DNA of 64,000 nucleotides from Prorocentrum cordatum (GCA_963575745.1 CAUYUJ010008558.1:207501-271500), one strand, 5' to 3'; counted from the first letter of the stretch, positions 1-11,306 are shown. Notes: generated by a model not told the origin, from the sequence alone. Translations and numbers: made by a program.

Positions 1-44
1 ACCGGGAAAGTTTCCCACAGGGTGCAGGGGACATAGCTCCACCC

Positions 45-1811
45 GTGCAGGTGCCAGCCCATGGAGCGCAGTCGAGAATATATGCCACGACACCAACATC
101 GAAGGCAGCAGCGACACCAGTAGCCGATGCCCCGAAAGCGCCCACACCGATCACAGGGACTGCGACGCCAGCAGCGCCAACTACCCCGACTACCTCAGAG
201 ATATCAAAGCATTTATCAAGCATGCTAGTGGACAGTACGCCTCCAGCCCACAGAAGGTGCCCGATGTCGCCCACTCCGCCACCGACACAGCCCTCACCAG
301 TGGAGGGACCCAGCTACCTCAACGAGCCGAGGCAGCAGCGGAGCACCGAGGCGGAGAGGAAGCCAGTACCAGAGGAACCCGCAGAGGAAGTTCCCGCACC
401 ACAGCCGCTATCAGACATTTCGCCGACTCAGATGTTCAGACAGGGAGACCCCGACGACGAAGACGTGAAGGTCAACCCGCCTGGTACCTCGGTCACGGCG
501 GATCCAGCAGTTTTCGCAGTACCAGAGTCGCCTTTTTCCGTCGCAGCTGAGCGCGCCCCAGATAAGCCGAGAGATCGCAGCAGTGGACGCAGCTTGCGCG
601 AAGGCCGAGCAGGAAGAAAATGTTCCGAGTCCGCCCAGGAAGATTCCCAAGAGCGGAAGGGGATCATGAGCGACAACATGGGGAGGGGTATCCCCAAGAG
701 TGCGCTCAAGCCCATCCCTCACTCCATCCACCTCCATCGTATCAAGAAGGTCCCTATCGCTTTCCTCTGCTTCCGACCCCCTCTTGAATGGCAGGGAGAA
801 GGTCCCGCCTTTTTTGCTCCAGATGCTCACGATTTGTTGCGTGGGCCGTGCTGCGTTTGCTCAGATGTGCGCCTCCACCTGGACCGACAGCTTGGTTCGC
901 ATGAGGGCACCAATGCCAGCTGGCAAGATGCGCGTGGGAATTTTGCTCACGATCAGCTTCGCGACTACTCGCATTATTTGCCACGCAGAATGTTCAGCAG
1001 AGAGGGGAGGGTACTGCGCACGACCAGACTTGCACGCAAAATTCATAGAGTCATAGCTCAGGCGAAGAGCTTGGTCGAGGAAGCACCAGCAGCGGCGTCG
1101 GGCAACCACGACACTCGCACCGACCACAGCCCAGCGCCTGAGACACAGTTCCAGGAGGAAAAGGACAGAGTCGCGAGAGAGGGACATAGCTGCTCGGACC
1201 CCAGTCCGGGCTTCGTTTTTCATGCTCAACCAACTGTTGCTAGTGACGTCACCAGGGGCCAAGGTGACAATTTTGAGCGTCATACCTCCGACCTCCCAAG
1301 TGTCTCCCCCCTCCCTCACGACCGCATCGAGTGTGAATGGGCCCCCGCTGCGGTGGTGGGTGGAGAGGGTAGGACTGGGTGCAGGCAGGAGGGGGGTGGG
1401 GATGTCTACGTAAAGCTGCGCACTGACCCCTCCGCTGAGCTCGCGCATTTCATCGAACTTGGCATGCTGGAATCGTTAGTTGATACGACGGCAGCCGACT
1501 TTCAGCCAGATTACTCATCAGCGCAGCCAGCTGTACCTTTTTTTGGCACGCGCACTGCGAGCGGTTCCATCAGGGCGAGATGCAGTACCACCGAGCTACT
1601 CCCAGCTCTCGTTTGCTATGTGCTGCGCAGACACGCAGTGCCGCAACTAAAGTTTATTTTCCCCGCGGTCTGCTCCTGCATGTTTGTGTGTTGTGCCGAT
1701 TTGTCACTTGTCATGTCACTAGGCCGCGGCTCCGCAAGCCCCCGGAGACTCCTAACCCAGGGCCCTGATAACGAAGGGGCTTTCATTGGCACGGCTCCCA
1801 GAGGGGGCTAG
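45..1811 (+). CDS. N-terminal region of retroelement A (gag-like, tentative)
   Basis: An open frame of 588 codons lies just upstream of, and in the same direction as, the RNase H, endonuclease and RT blocks of element A. The first 200 residues are rich in Pro, Thr, Ala and Glu. Residues about 270-350 look helical and basic (LHLDRQL, RKIHRVIAQAK), as in nucleic-acid-binding ORF1-type proteins. No catalytic motif is visible. It stops at a TAG and further in-frame stops follow before the RNase H block. The 5' end of the element may lie outside the window. A chance frame in GC-rich DNA cannot be excluded. Confidence 0.4.
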   Translation: MQVPAHGAQSRIYATTPTSKAAATPVADAPKAPTPITGTATPAAPTTPTTSEISKHLSSMLVDSTPPAHRRCPMSPTPPPTQPSPVEGPSYLNEPRQQRSTEAERKPVPEEPAEEVPAPQPLSDISPTQMFRQGDPDDEDVKVNPPGTSVTADPAVFAVPESPFSVAAERAPDKPRDRSSGRSLREGRAGRKCSESAQEDSQERKGIMSDNMGRGIPKSALKPIPHSIHLHRIKKVPIAFLCFRPPLEWQGEGPAFFAPDAHDLLRGPCCVCSDVRLHLDRQLGSHEGTNASWQDARGNFAHDQLRDYSHYLPRRMFSREGRVLRTTRLARKIHRVIAQAKSLVEEAPAAASGNHDTRTDHSPAPETQFQEEKDRVAREGHSCSDPSPGFVFHAQPTVASDVTRGQGDNFERHTSDLPSVSPLPHDRIECEWAPAAVVGGEGRTGCRQEGGGDVYVKLRTDPSAELAHFIELGMLESLVDTTAADFQPDYSSAQPAVPFFGTRTASGSIRARCSTTELLPALVCYVLRRHAVPQLKFIFPAVCSCMFVCCADLSLVMSLGRGSASPRRLLTQGPDNEGAFIGTAPRGG

Positions 1812-1922
1812 GATTAGGTTCCCAGCGATCCCCTTTTTATCTTTAGTGTTATTTGGGAACACCTTCTGCCTCCCCTCATATCCTCCGTTGAAGACCTTCA
1901 AGGGCTTCCTCCGGAGTCCCTG

Positions 1923-2454
1923 ATGGCACTCAAGTTGGCTCCTAACAGGACAGGCAGGTGGACCAGTGTACACAGATATTATGATGGCCCTGTTAAAGAT
2001 GGATATGATGAAATAGCGTCTTGGGCCTTCATTGTGATCAAAAAAGATGAGGAGGGATTTTCGTCGGCAGGGCGGCGCGCGGCGCGAGTAGCGCGCTCCT
2101 GCAGGGGTATGCCGAACGACCAGCTGTCCAGTGCAGACAGTGAGTACACGGCGCTACTTTTGGATAGCCATCTATCTAACCGATGCCGATCCAGGATGCA
2201 TGATGACAGTTGAATCTGATTCTTTGAATGCGGTGAGAGGTTTGAATGGCTTTGCCACCCCGCCTAAGACCGACCCCATTGGCAGGCACACCGTTGCGTG
2301 GTGGAGGGCTCTTGAAGAGGTCCGCTCCATTAAGGTTTCCCATGTCAAGGGCCACTCGGGGAACCCTTGGAATTCTCTGGTGGGCCATGATGCGCGGTCT
2401 ACGCTTTTGGGTCGCCCCCCCCGTCCTCTCTCCCCCCCGAGCTTGTTGCTCTGA
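1923..2454 (+). pseudogene. RNase H domain of retroelement A, frameshifted
   Basis: Two overlapping frames together spell a type-I RNase H fold. Frame 1 (1923-2213) has YYDG (first Asp), ASWAFIVI (central strand) and SEYTALL (Glu). Frame 2 (2131-2454) has ESDSLNAVRG (second Asp) and HVKGHSGNPWN (His loop). The usual last Asp, expected as NELAD, reads NSLVG, so the fourth metal ligand is lost. A shift near 2150-2190 joins the halves. In retroelements this domain degrades the RNA strand of the hybrid. Here it precedes the endonuclease, unlike element B where it follows RT. I believe this order exists in other dinoflagellate elements, but that is from memory. Confidence 0.72.
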
Positions 2455-2591
2455 CCTCGTGCCGCGTTGGTAGGGGGTGGGGCTGCATCGGTTGACTCCC
2501 CTCCAGCAGGAAGCAGGCGTTTCCACCGTGGGGAGCGGACTTTCACATGCCACTTCCTCCGTGCGAGGCCAAGGAGCACCATCTCGAATAA

Positions 2592-3695
2592 CTAGCGTGC
2601 ACGAGGAACGTAAAAGGGAAAGGAGCTTCGGTTGAGTTAAAAAGTGTCCAGTACAATGTTCGATCCGCTTCCACCAAGGAAGCGCGGGGGCAGCGCGGTC
2701 GGCTCCGCAGGGCTCGCAATAAGGATCTCAGGGAACAACTTCATGCCCAAGGGGTTCACATCGTTGGGGCCAAAGAGACCCGCAACCCCCCTGTAGTTAG
2801 GATGGCAGACAACTTTATTATTATTTCGTCATGTAGTTCGGAGCCAATGGTAGGGCAGCAGGAGGGGTCAGGTGTTGCACTGTGGATCAACAGATCCATC
2901 CCCTATGTTCACATTGGCTCCAGACAGCTGAAGTTCCTCCCGAGCCAGGTCCGTGTATTATATACTTCTCCCAGGACGCTAGTGGCTAAAATTGCGGCTC
3001 CCACGCTTGTCTTAATGGTCATAGCCACTCATGCCCCACACATTAAGAGACCACTACAAGAAAGAGGGCAATACTGGCATACGTTCGCGCAGCTGTGTCA
3101 CAAGTGGGCGCCACAACTTGTTTTCACAGACGCCAGTGGGGGATTCGGAGGCACACTCTCGCAGTCGACAGGAGATCAAGGGTTTTCGCAGATGGAGGAC
3201 TGGGCAGGCCAACAGCTCCACCGGGCGATGCTGGCCACAGGACTCGTCGCGGCCAACGCCATGCTCCCCGACCCCGAGAGCGGACGCACGTACACGGACA
3301 GCTCGGGGACTCATCACATAATAGATTACATACTTGCAGATGAGGCAACATTACAGTGCTCTAGAACCAATCGCGTGCTATACTCATTTGATAATATGAT
3401 GATGGCCAAAGATCATCACCCACTGCTGTTGGAGCTTTCATGGGATCGCTCACCATACCAAGCCAGGAAGGCCAGATGTCCCAAACCCGACCCCGACAAG
3501 CTTAACTCCCAGGACATTTGTGCATGTGTGAGCAGTTTGAACTCAAAGTGCGACATTTTTGTTGGTACCCGTGGGACCTCGATATCAACGAACACTTACA
3601 TATATACACGAAACAAGTTATTTATATTTCCTCTGGGGCCTTCGGATACCCAAGGAAACCACCCAACCAAGAGTTTGCGTCGTCGGCGGCTCTAG
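2592..3695 (+). pseudogene. APE-type endonuclease domain (EEP fold) of retroelement A
   Basis: The open frame runs from a stop at 2589; the first ATG is 2802, but homology clearly starts upstream. Motifs in order: VQYNVRS (catalytic Asn), VGAKETR (catalytic Glu), VALWINR, IATHAPH, FTDASGG, IIDYIL and DHHPLLLEL (the terminal Asp-His pair). The usual DxN triad at the fourth motif reads DAS, so the Asn is replaced. This domain would nick target DNA to prime reverse transcription. The frame goes out of register near 3560; the continuation (WDLDINEH, DFIYWRRAANR) is in another frame at 3518-3892. Inactive as written. Confidence 0.75.
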
Positions 3696-4327
3696 ATTTC
3701 ATATATTGGAGGCGAGCGGCCAATAGGGCACTAAGACAGCTGCTCAACCCCATCAGCCTACCCAGATCTACTGAGAAGGGACCCGAGGGGGGCTCGCGAC
3801 ATCATCGAGAACGAAAAAATCACCCGAGCGTTTTGCGCATCGTGCTGCGAAAGGAGATCTGTTTGCCCCCGAAGCCAGGTTGCCAGGATTAGCCAGGGAA
3901 GCAGTCAAGCCTGTGATCCAAGCAGCGAAGGAGTTCCGTGAGGGAGTGCTCCCATTTCTTTTTTGTTGATCACCTGGTCTTCTTCCTCGCGTCCAGCCAA
4001 AAAGTGCTCGCTGACATGTTTGAACACCAGCGCGCGGTGCATCTTGAGAGTGTTGATAGCAAGATCAGCGTGAGCATTGAAGCCAAACAGTCCAACCGAC
4101 AATGGAGACAGGTCAAGACATTACTAGCTGCTGGAGGTCGAAAAAAGGGGTCCACAACCCCCGACGTCGCGCCTCTCACGTGGGCCCCTGGGGCTGACGG
4201 GTCTAACAGGATCCTAACATCCCACAAGGAAGTGAGCAACCATATGCAGGAACATTTTTGCAGAGTGGAGTTTGGCAAGCAGCGACAGGTCCAGCAACTA
4301 GTAGAGGAATTTAACAAGATGCCATAA
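3518..4327 (+). pseudogene. Endonuclease-RT linker of retroelement A
   Basis: Two pieces in different frames (3518-3892 and 3938-4327) fill the space between the endonuclease and the reverse transcriptase. They resemble the helical linker normally found there: ALDFIYWRRAANRALRQL, then ADMFEHQRAVHLESVDSKI and NRQWRQVKTLLAAGG. No catalytic residues are expected. At least two indels are needed to connect them. Part of the decayed polyprotein, not a separate gene. Confidence 0.55.
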
Positions 4328-4330
4328 CTA

Positions 4331-6194
4331 ATGCCTATGACGGTGGAGAGGGAGGCAGCGATTCCCCCGACTGCCCTGGACATCGAGCACATTTTGAGGA
4401 GTGCGCACCCTAGAAAGGCCCCAGGACCTGATGGGTTCCCACCCCAGCTTTTCAAGGCAGCCCCCAAGGCCATTGCGGCAACCTCATGCCCCATTTTTGC
4501 GAAGATTGCCATGACCGCCCGAGAACCCATCGTTTTCAACCTCGGTGAGGTCACCTACTTCTACAAAGGATCGGGACCACCCCAAGTGGCAACGTCCCAA
4601 CGAAACATCACCATGGCCAGCACTATATGTAAGGTTTATCACAAACACGTTCGCGGCTTGGCCATGGACTTCTTTGCCGTGTGCCTGCTAGTGGAACAGT
4701 GTGGGGGGGTCGCCTCTAAGGGTGCTGAGATGCCCCTTCATGGGCTCTATCTTATCAACGTGGCTTCAAACGTGGCCAAAACTAGCACGATCTGTTTGTC
4801 GCTAGACTTGGTTAATGCTTTATAGCGTTATCAAACAGTTTGCCCTCAGTCTCCCTGGCGAGGGAGAAAAGCTTGAGTTTGCTTTAGAAAGTGCTGACCT
4901 CCCCGAGGCCCTCTACCATGGGGCTAGAGCAGTACTAAGGAGCGCCAAACCGTTGGAGGCACGCCTAACCTGTGCCCATCTGATGGCGCTGGTGCGAGAG
5001 ACGCAGAGAGGAACTTGCTGGCAGGTGCGCCAGGCTGATCACTATGTTGCCCCAGCGGGAGGCACGAGACCAGGTGCCATACCTGCCGCAGATTTTTTAG
5101 ATTTAACCTTCAGAGCAGTGCTGCTGCAGATTCGCCAGGCGATTCAACCCTTGCAGGCTGCGGGGCAGGGCGCCTTCGAGAAGCCGGTGTGTCGAAGCGC
5201 CTCTGACGCCGACTGGGACAGAGCCCAGTCAGATCTTTCGTTTGTCGATGATATCACGGTAAGTCTGTGTGTAGTAGAAGCCAAGCGGGTGCCCCAGATC
5301 GCTCTTGAGTTATCGGAGTCAGTCTACGTGACATATCTCACACATAACCTAAGGCCCAGACAAACCAATACTAAACTACTAATAGGTCTTCGCGGCAAAG
5401 GGGCGAGATCTGTGGCTGATTTCCCATGCCTCCAGGGACATTCGGTTGTTTCCGACAACTGGCAGTTTGCTTTCCCCGTGGTCCAGGTTCACAAGATTCT
5501 AGGGGTCCAAATGGCGGCCTCTGGCAGCTTGGCGTATGAAATCTCCTCCCGCGTTTCCAAAACTAAGGGTGCCCTGGGACCGATTGCTGCCACCATTCCA
5601 CCTCGTACGGCCCCATCGCTGCGATCCAAAGTGTTATATGCCGAGTCACTCGCAGCTTCCGTGTTTCTTTACGCCTGTGCTGTCTGGCCTGCCACCGCGA
5701 ACTTGCAGCACAGCAAGCTAGTCACAACTCAAGCTAGCATCTATCGTACGGCCTTGAACAGGCCACGCGTCAATAACGAACACGATCACTTGCTGACAGC
5801 GCGGGTGTTGTTTGAGACTGAAGGGCTTCCGCTTAGGATTATACTAACAGTGGCACGCCTCAGGTATCTTAGAAGGATGATCCACTTTGCGCCCCCTCTC
5901 ATCCGTGTTTTGGTTGATTTAACGTGGGAGGCGCCCAAAGGTTGGGCGCAATTTCTTTCTGACGACTACAAGTGGCTGAGATTCCACGCGGACCCCTCTA
6001 GGAGACCTGAGGATCCCACTCCTAAAGGCCTTATTAAGTTTGCCAGGCACCATCCAAGGGATTGCCAGGCACTTCTAAGGGCCGCCATCAGTAAAGCTAA
6101 AGCGTTTGAGAGGCATGTGCTGCACACCGAGATTTGGACACGCAGGTTGCTACATTGCCAAAGGCACGAGTTTAGGTGCGACAGCAGCCCCTGA
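4331..6194 (+). pseudogene. Reverse transcriptase domain of retroelement A, one frameshift
   Basis: Non-LTR reverse transcriptase. The first piece (4331-4825) has the fingers motif RKAPGPDGFPPQLF, the motif QRNITMASTICKV, and motif A SLDLVNAL with the first catalytic Asp. It then stops and is taken up one frame over at 4815 with LYSVIKQF, so a single-base indel near 4813 joins them. The second piece has motif B-like GTRPGAIPAADF, motif C SFVDDITV (the YxDD box with Phe for Tyr), NTKLLIGLRGKG, and a thumb/connection region to residue 459. Both catalytic motifs are intact. The element is broken mainly by indels. Confidence 0.85.
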
Positions 6195-6573
6195 TGCCGT
6201 CTTTGCGTGCCAGATGTGCCAGTTCCAGGCGGACGGCCTCCAGTCGTTGAGAGCTCATGCAGGCAAGCATCTCAAAAAAATGGATGCTCCTTCGGTTTTG
6301 GCTGTTGGTCGAGTGTGCCAGATTTGCTTAAAGGACTTCCATCAAACCCCCCGCCTCACCCAACGCCTTCGCAACACCCCCACATGCAGACTGTCGTGGT
6401 TCCTTGCTCGGAAGGCGTCGCCCACGGAGGAAGAGATGGAGGAATCGAGGAATGAGTCCAGAAGCGTCACTGCAGGAAACAGGAAGACAGGCCTGCCAGA
6501 CCAATTTGCAGACAGCCCACCGACACAGCTTCAGGGACCACCGCTAGGACCAAGGATCAAAATGACGAGGTAG
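6190..6573 (+). pseudogene. C2H2-type zinc fingers of retroelement A
   Basis: After another frame change near 6180 the polyprotein continues with a C-x2-C-x12-H-x4-H finger (CQMC ... HAGKH, about 6208-6278) and a second partial Cys pair (CQICLKDF) without clear histidines. Paired fingers after the RT are common in LINE-like elements and probably bind nucleic acid. The frame ends at a TAG at 6571-6573. The same frame continues directly into the methyltransferase-like block, so a single nonsense codon separates the two domains. Confidence 0.6.
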
Positions 6574-7700
6574 CAGGCTAAGGAGAGTTTGGACAGCTTC
6601 ATTGTTGCCATTCCCGGCCCGCCCACTCTTGCTCCTCTTTCCCCTCGGCCCCTACCCCTGCGCCCTCCCCGCTTCATCCTGAACTTATTTTCAGGGCGCC
6701 GCAGACCACTCGACCTTCAACATCAGATTGGGCAGATGCTGACCACATATCCGACCTGTGTGCAGGTGCTGTGCATTGACCCTATGTTTGGCCCCGTGGC
6801 GGGTGACCTTTCTGATCCCCAAAGCGTCAGCATCTGGGCCCCGATGATGATGCCAGGTCGTGTCGCGGGAATCGTAGCCGCCCCCCCCTACGACACGTGG
6901 GCCGAGGATAGATGTCGTGAGAGCCCCCCTGATGCTCCTGACGGCTCGACCTCGACCCGCCCCCTTCGACTCCCTGAGCACCCTTGGGGATTGGGACACC
7001 TGAGGACTCGTGAATATGAGCGGGTGCACAAGGAAAACCTCCTACTCAGGACGACCTTGGAGCTTTTCTAGCATGCCTGGATGCTTGGGAGCCCTGCCGC
7101 CATGATACACCCCAGTCCCCCTGCAGCGCCCCATGTAGCCCCGAGCTGTTGGGCTCTACCGCAAGTTCGAAGCCTACTCGAAAGGCCCGAGGTCCAACAG
7201 TGGAACTACACCAGTGCATGTTTGGAGCGACAGCACTACATCCGACTCCCTTGCTAGTTGTACACATGCCCACCATACCTGAGCTTCTTTGTAGCAGACA
7301 AGGGCAGGGTAGATGCAACCATGCTGACAGGCATAGAAGGAGGAATGGCAATGAAGCAGAGAGGAGGTGGATCACCTCTCGTGCGAAAGTGCTACCTCCC
7401 AAGTTTTGCGAGTTTCTTGGAGCATGCGTGCTCCAACAGGTTCGCAGTACCCTTCCTGACTCAGATGCCTCCCCCTGCCCCTCGGTCTACCCGCGACGTC
7501 TCCCTGTCAGGCAACCACTTGAACGGTCATGGAATCAAGAGCGACAGTTGCGCAGACTCGTTAACAGTGACCCATGTGACGACCAGTGGACAGTTCCTCA
7601 GGGGCTGCGCAATGTGTGTGCAGTTTTGGGCCCATATCTTATTCAGGGGCCGTCCACAGACTGCCTGCTACATCGGCGCAGCAGACACAGGCTATGACAT
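6574..7700 (+). pseudogene. Cytosine-methyltransferase-like C-terminal domain of retroelement A
   Basis: Residues from 6589 carry LNLFSGRRRPLDLQHQI, matching motif I (xLFSGxGG-like SAM-binding loop) of C5 DNA methyltransferases. Then come VLCIDPMFGPVAGDL and VAGIVAAPPYDTWAEDR, which fits motif IV. The catalytic Pro-Cys of motif IV reads Pro-Tyr here. A frame change near 7075-7200 leads to ELHQCMFGATALHP and RRWITSRAKVLPPKFC in the 7149-7697 frame, the expected continuation of the fold. Methyltransferase domains carried by retrotransposons have been reported in dinoflagellates. This copy is dead by frameshifts and by loss of the Cys. Confidence 0.6.
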
Positions 7701-8170
7701 GACGACAACGGCACTACCTCTTCACATTCAACAGTCTCTCTCCACTTCCCCCTTTGAGTTGCAGACTGTTGTTGTTTCGCCACCCTTTCAAGCCACGTGA
7801 AAGGGCCATGCTGGGAAGGACAGCCGGGTCCGAGGACCCCGCCAGGCTCGCCCCCTTTATCAGGGCAGTACCTGCATGGTGCAACGAACTCCATTGGAGA
7901 GCTGCGGCGCCTAAGGCAGCAACGTGGGTTGGGAGGGTACGGGGGAAGGCAACTCTTATCCATGTCTCTTTTTACTCTTCCCGTTTCTGTCTCTGGTGTA
8001 CACCCACCTTAAAAGGTAGTACCCTGGTGCACGCAGGCTCCTGTGTGCCAGCAAGCTGACAAGTCCTCTAGCTCCTGCCTGCCTTGCTGTTGCCCGTTCT
8101 TCACTCACAGGTCTTCTCGCTCTCAAGCTCTCCATACAGGCGTCGACCGTCCGCCATCATCCGAACCGAG
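7701..8170 (+). other. 3' tail of retroelement A
   Basis: About 460 bases between the last methyltransferase-like coding trace and the first GGA array. No convincing coding or A-rich tail is visible. The element's 3' boundary probably lies between 8060 and 8170, where unique sequence grades into GGA repeats. Confidence 0.4.
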
Positions 8171-8526
8171 GAAGAGGAGAGGAGGAGGAGGAGGAGGAAG
8201 AGGAGGAGGAGGAGGAGGAGGAGGAGGAGGAGGAGGAGGCGGAGGAGAGGAGAGAGGAGAGGAGGAGGAGAGGAGAGGAGGAAGCGGAGGAGGAGGAGGA
8301 GGACGAGGAGGAGGAGGAGGAGGAGGAAAAGGAGGAGGGGGAGGAGGACAGGGAGGAGGAGGAGGAGGAGGAGGAAATGGAGGAGGAGGAGCAGGAGCAG
8401 GATGATGATGATAATGAGATGATGATGATGAGGAGGAGGAGGAGGAGGAGGAGGAGGAGGAGGAGGAGGAGGAGGAGGAGGAGGAGAGGAGGGAAAGGAG
8501 GAGGAGGAGGAAGAGGAGGAGGAGGA
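8171..8526 (+). repeat. GGA-rich microsatellite with a short GAT patch
   Basis: Imperfect (GGA)n, with GATGATGAT at 8401-8430. Frames through it give only poly-Glu, poly-Arg and poly-Gly and are not genes. Confidence 0.95.
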
Positions 8527-8528
8527 CA

Positions 8529-8718
8529 GCTCGTTGCCCGCTGGGGCCGCGAGCTCAGCGCTGCGCTGCAGCGGGCGGCCGCGCGGCAGCTGCGGACGGC
8601 GATGGGGGTCGACCCCGCGGCGGGCGCGACTGGCCTGCGCGCTGCGCTGGCCGGCCAGGCTGGCGCTAGGGCACTGGAGGAGGCGGCGGCGCTGGGCTGG
8701 CCCAGGAACCTGGCGCAG
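8529..8718 (+). CDS. Candidate isolated exon between GGA arrays, unknown product
   Basis: A unique 230-base island between two GGA arrays reads, on the plus strand, as an Ala/Arg/Leu-rich amphipathic stretch (residues LVARWGRELSAALQ onward, ending ALGWPRNLAQ). It is preceded by ...GGACAG, a possible AG acceptor, and followed by GTCGAC, a possible donor. Nothing identifies a family. The purine-rich upstream tract is a poor polypyrimidine signal, so this could be non-coding. Confidence 0.28.
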
Positions 8719-8788
8719 GTCGACTACCTTGTCGTCGCGCGGCACGACGTGAACAGTGGGCGCGGGAGGCGAAGCGCAGGCCCTCGCG

Positions 8789-9022
8789 GCGCCCAGGAGG
8801 AGGAGGGAGAGGAGGAGGAGGAGGAGGAGGAGGCGGAGGAGGAGGAGGAGGAGGAGGAGGAGGAGGAGGAGGAGGAGAGGAGGAGAGGAGGAGAGGAGGA
8901 GGAGGAGGAGGAGGAGGAGGAAAATTAGGAAAAGGAGGAGCACGAAGAGGAGGAGGAGGAGGAGGAGGAGGGAAAGGAGGAGGAGGGGGAGGAGGAGGAG
9001 GAGGAGGAGGAGGAGGAGGAGG
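8789..9022 (+). repeat. GGA microsatellite
   Basis: Imperfect (GGA)n starting inside CCCAGGAGGAGG and ending at ACGACGGGG. Confidence 0.95.
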
Positions 9023-9035
9023 ACGACGGGGGGAA

Positions 9036-9249
9036 ACACTAATAATACGAATAATAATAGTCATACTAATAGTACTAATAATTCTAATAAGAATAATCAT
9101 GATAACAATACTACTAATAATACGAATACTACGATTAATAATGCGAATACTAATACTATTGTTATTACTAATAATAATAATACTGATAATAATAACACTA
9201 ACAATACCATTAATGATAATAGTAATAGTACTACTAATATTAACAATAC
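9036..9249 (+). repeat. AAT/TAA-type imperfect microsatellite
   Basis: Trinucleotide-phased AT-rich repeat (TAATAATACGAATAATAA style). It is abruptly AT-rich compared with its neighbours. Confidence 0.9.
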
Positions 9250-9304
9250 CTATGCGGCCACCCTTCGGGTGATAAGGAGATTCGGGGGGGGGGAGGAACC
9301 ATCG

Positions 9305-9548
9305 TCTCACTCGATCGATCTCACTATCGATCCCACTAGCGATCTCACTATCTGTCTCGCTCGATCGATTTCACTCGATCGATCTCACCATCGATCTCGC
9401 TCGATTTATTTCATTCGATCGATCTCACAATCGATCGGACAATCGATTTGACAATCGATCTCACTATCGATCTCACGATCGGTCTCACAATCGATCTCAC
9501 ATTCGGTCTCACTATCGATCTCGTTATCGATATCACAATCGATTACAC
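9305..9548 (+). repeat. 12-bp tandem repeat, consensus ATCGATCTCACT
   Basis: About 20 degenerate copies of ATCGATCTCACT and variants (TTCACTCGATCG, CACAATCGATCT). The core ATCGAT/CGATCG is self-complementary. The 12-bp period keeps one frame open across the array, giving a meaningless repeated peptide. Confidence 0.88.
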
Positions 9549-10888
9549 AATCAACATCATCAGCAACATCATCGTCATCAATGTCATCATCATCGTCATT
9601 GTTTCATCATCATCAGGACACCATCCTCATCATCATCATATCACCATCGTGATCATCAACATCAACATCACCACCACCATCATCATCATCATCATCGCCA
9701 TCATCACCATCATCATCACCACCGGGACACCATCATCGTCGCCATTGTCATCATCATCATCATCGGGGCACCATCATAGTCATCAGTCGGAACACCATCA
9801 TCATCGCATCGCCATCATGAACAACATCATCAACATCACCAGCATCGCGACACCATCATTATCAGCAACATCATCATTATCATCATCAACAACATCATCA
9901 TCATCGGGACAACATCATCATCAACATCAGCATCCTCAGCATCATCGGGCCACCATCATCAAAATCATCATCATCACCTCATCCTCATCCTCAGCATCAA
10001 CATCATCATCATCATCGGGACACCAGCATCGCCATCATCATCAAAGTCGTCATCATCATCGCGACACCATCATCACCATCATCACCAATAACATCAGCAT
10101 CATCAACCTCATCCTCATTATCATTATCATCATCGGGACACCATCATCATCATCTTCATCATCATGAGCATCGATCATCAACATCGTCAGGATCATCAAC
10201 ATCATCATCTTCGGGACACCATCATCATCAGCAACATCATCATCAGCATCATCATCGGGACACCATCATCATAACCACGATCACCATCATCATCAACATC
10301 ATCATCATCGAGACACCATCATCATCTCCACCATCACCATCATCATCAACATCACCGACATCATCATCATCATCATTATCAACATCATCATCATCGTCCT
10401 CGTCATCATCATCATCATCATCCATCATCATCATCAACAGCATCATCATCATTTGGGGCACCAACATCATCATGAGCAACATCATCATCAACATCGTCAT
10501 TCTTATTATTATCATCATCGGGACACCATCAGCATCACCATCATCATCATCACCATCATCAGCATCAGCATCATCATCGGGACGTCGTAATCATCATCAA
10601 CATCATCATCATCATCAACATCATTATCGCCGGGACTCCATTTCCATCAACATCATCGGAATCATCATCATCATCGGGACACCATCATCATCATCATATA
10701 ATCAACATAATCATCATGATCATCATCATCCTCATCATCGGGACACTATCATCATCATCGACACCATCATCAACATCATCATCATCTTCATCGGGACACC
10801 ATCATCATCATCCTCATCATCATCATATCATATCGTCATCATCATCATCATCATCATCATCTCATCATCATCATCATCATCATCATCC
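9549..10888 (+). repeat. ATC array punctuated by GGGACACC
   Basis: A 1.3-kb (ATC)n array interrupted at irregular 40-150 bp steps by GGGACACC or one-base variants (for example near 9723, 10017, 10135, 10214, 10257, 10520, 10677, 10792). The interruptions keep the trinucleotide phase, so His/Ser/Ile-rich frames stay open. Confidence 0.92.
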
Positions 10889-11125
10889 TCGCGGGACACC
10901 GCGGGACACCGGCGGGACACCGCGGGACACCGCGGGACACCGCGGGACACCGACGGGACACCGGCGGGACACCGTCGGGACACCGCGGGCCACCGGCCGC
11001 CCGGAAGGGAGTCATTTGGCCCGGCCGCGCCTCAGCCAAACGGGACACCAGCGGGACACCGGCGGGACACTTCGGGCCACCGGCCGCCCGGAAAGGAGTT
11101 ATTTGGTCCGGCCGCGCCTCAGCCA
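10889..11125 (+). repeat. GCGGGACACC tandem repeat and two 50-bp copies
   Basis: The GGGACACC word of the preceding array becomes a tight tandem repeat (10-15 bp units). Two copies of a 50-bp unit follow, starting GGGCCACCGGCCGCCCGGAA at 10987 and 11074. Confidence 0.88.
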
Positions 11126-11262
11126 CAGGAGACTTTCTTCTCGCCAGCCCGCGCAGTTTCGCCTCGCCCGCACGCACGGCACGCACGAACACGAACCGAA
11201 ACCGATTTCCCGGTAGGGGGGCTCCCCGTTCCTTTTCGATCTCACCCCCTCACCTCCGACTC

Positions 11263-11275
11263 ATAATAGTAAAAA

Positions 11276-11306
<31 letters not shown>

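Noticed and set aside
9448-11266. His/Ser/Ile-rich frames of up to 264 codons
   Set aside because: Direct translation of ATC and ATCGATCTCACT arrays.
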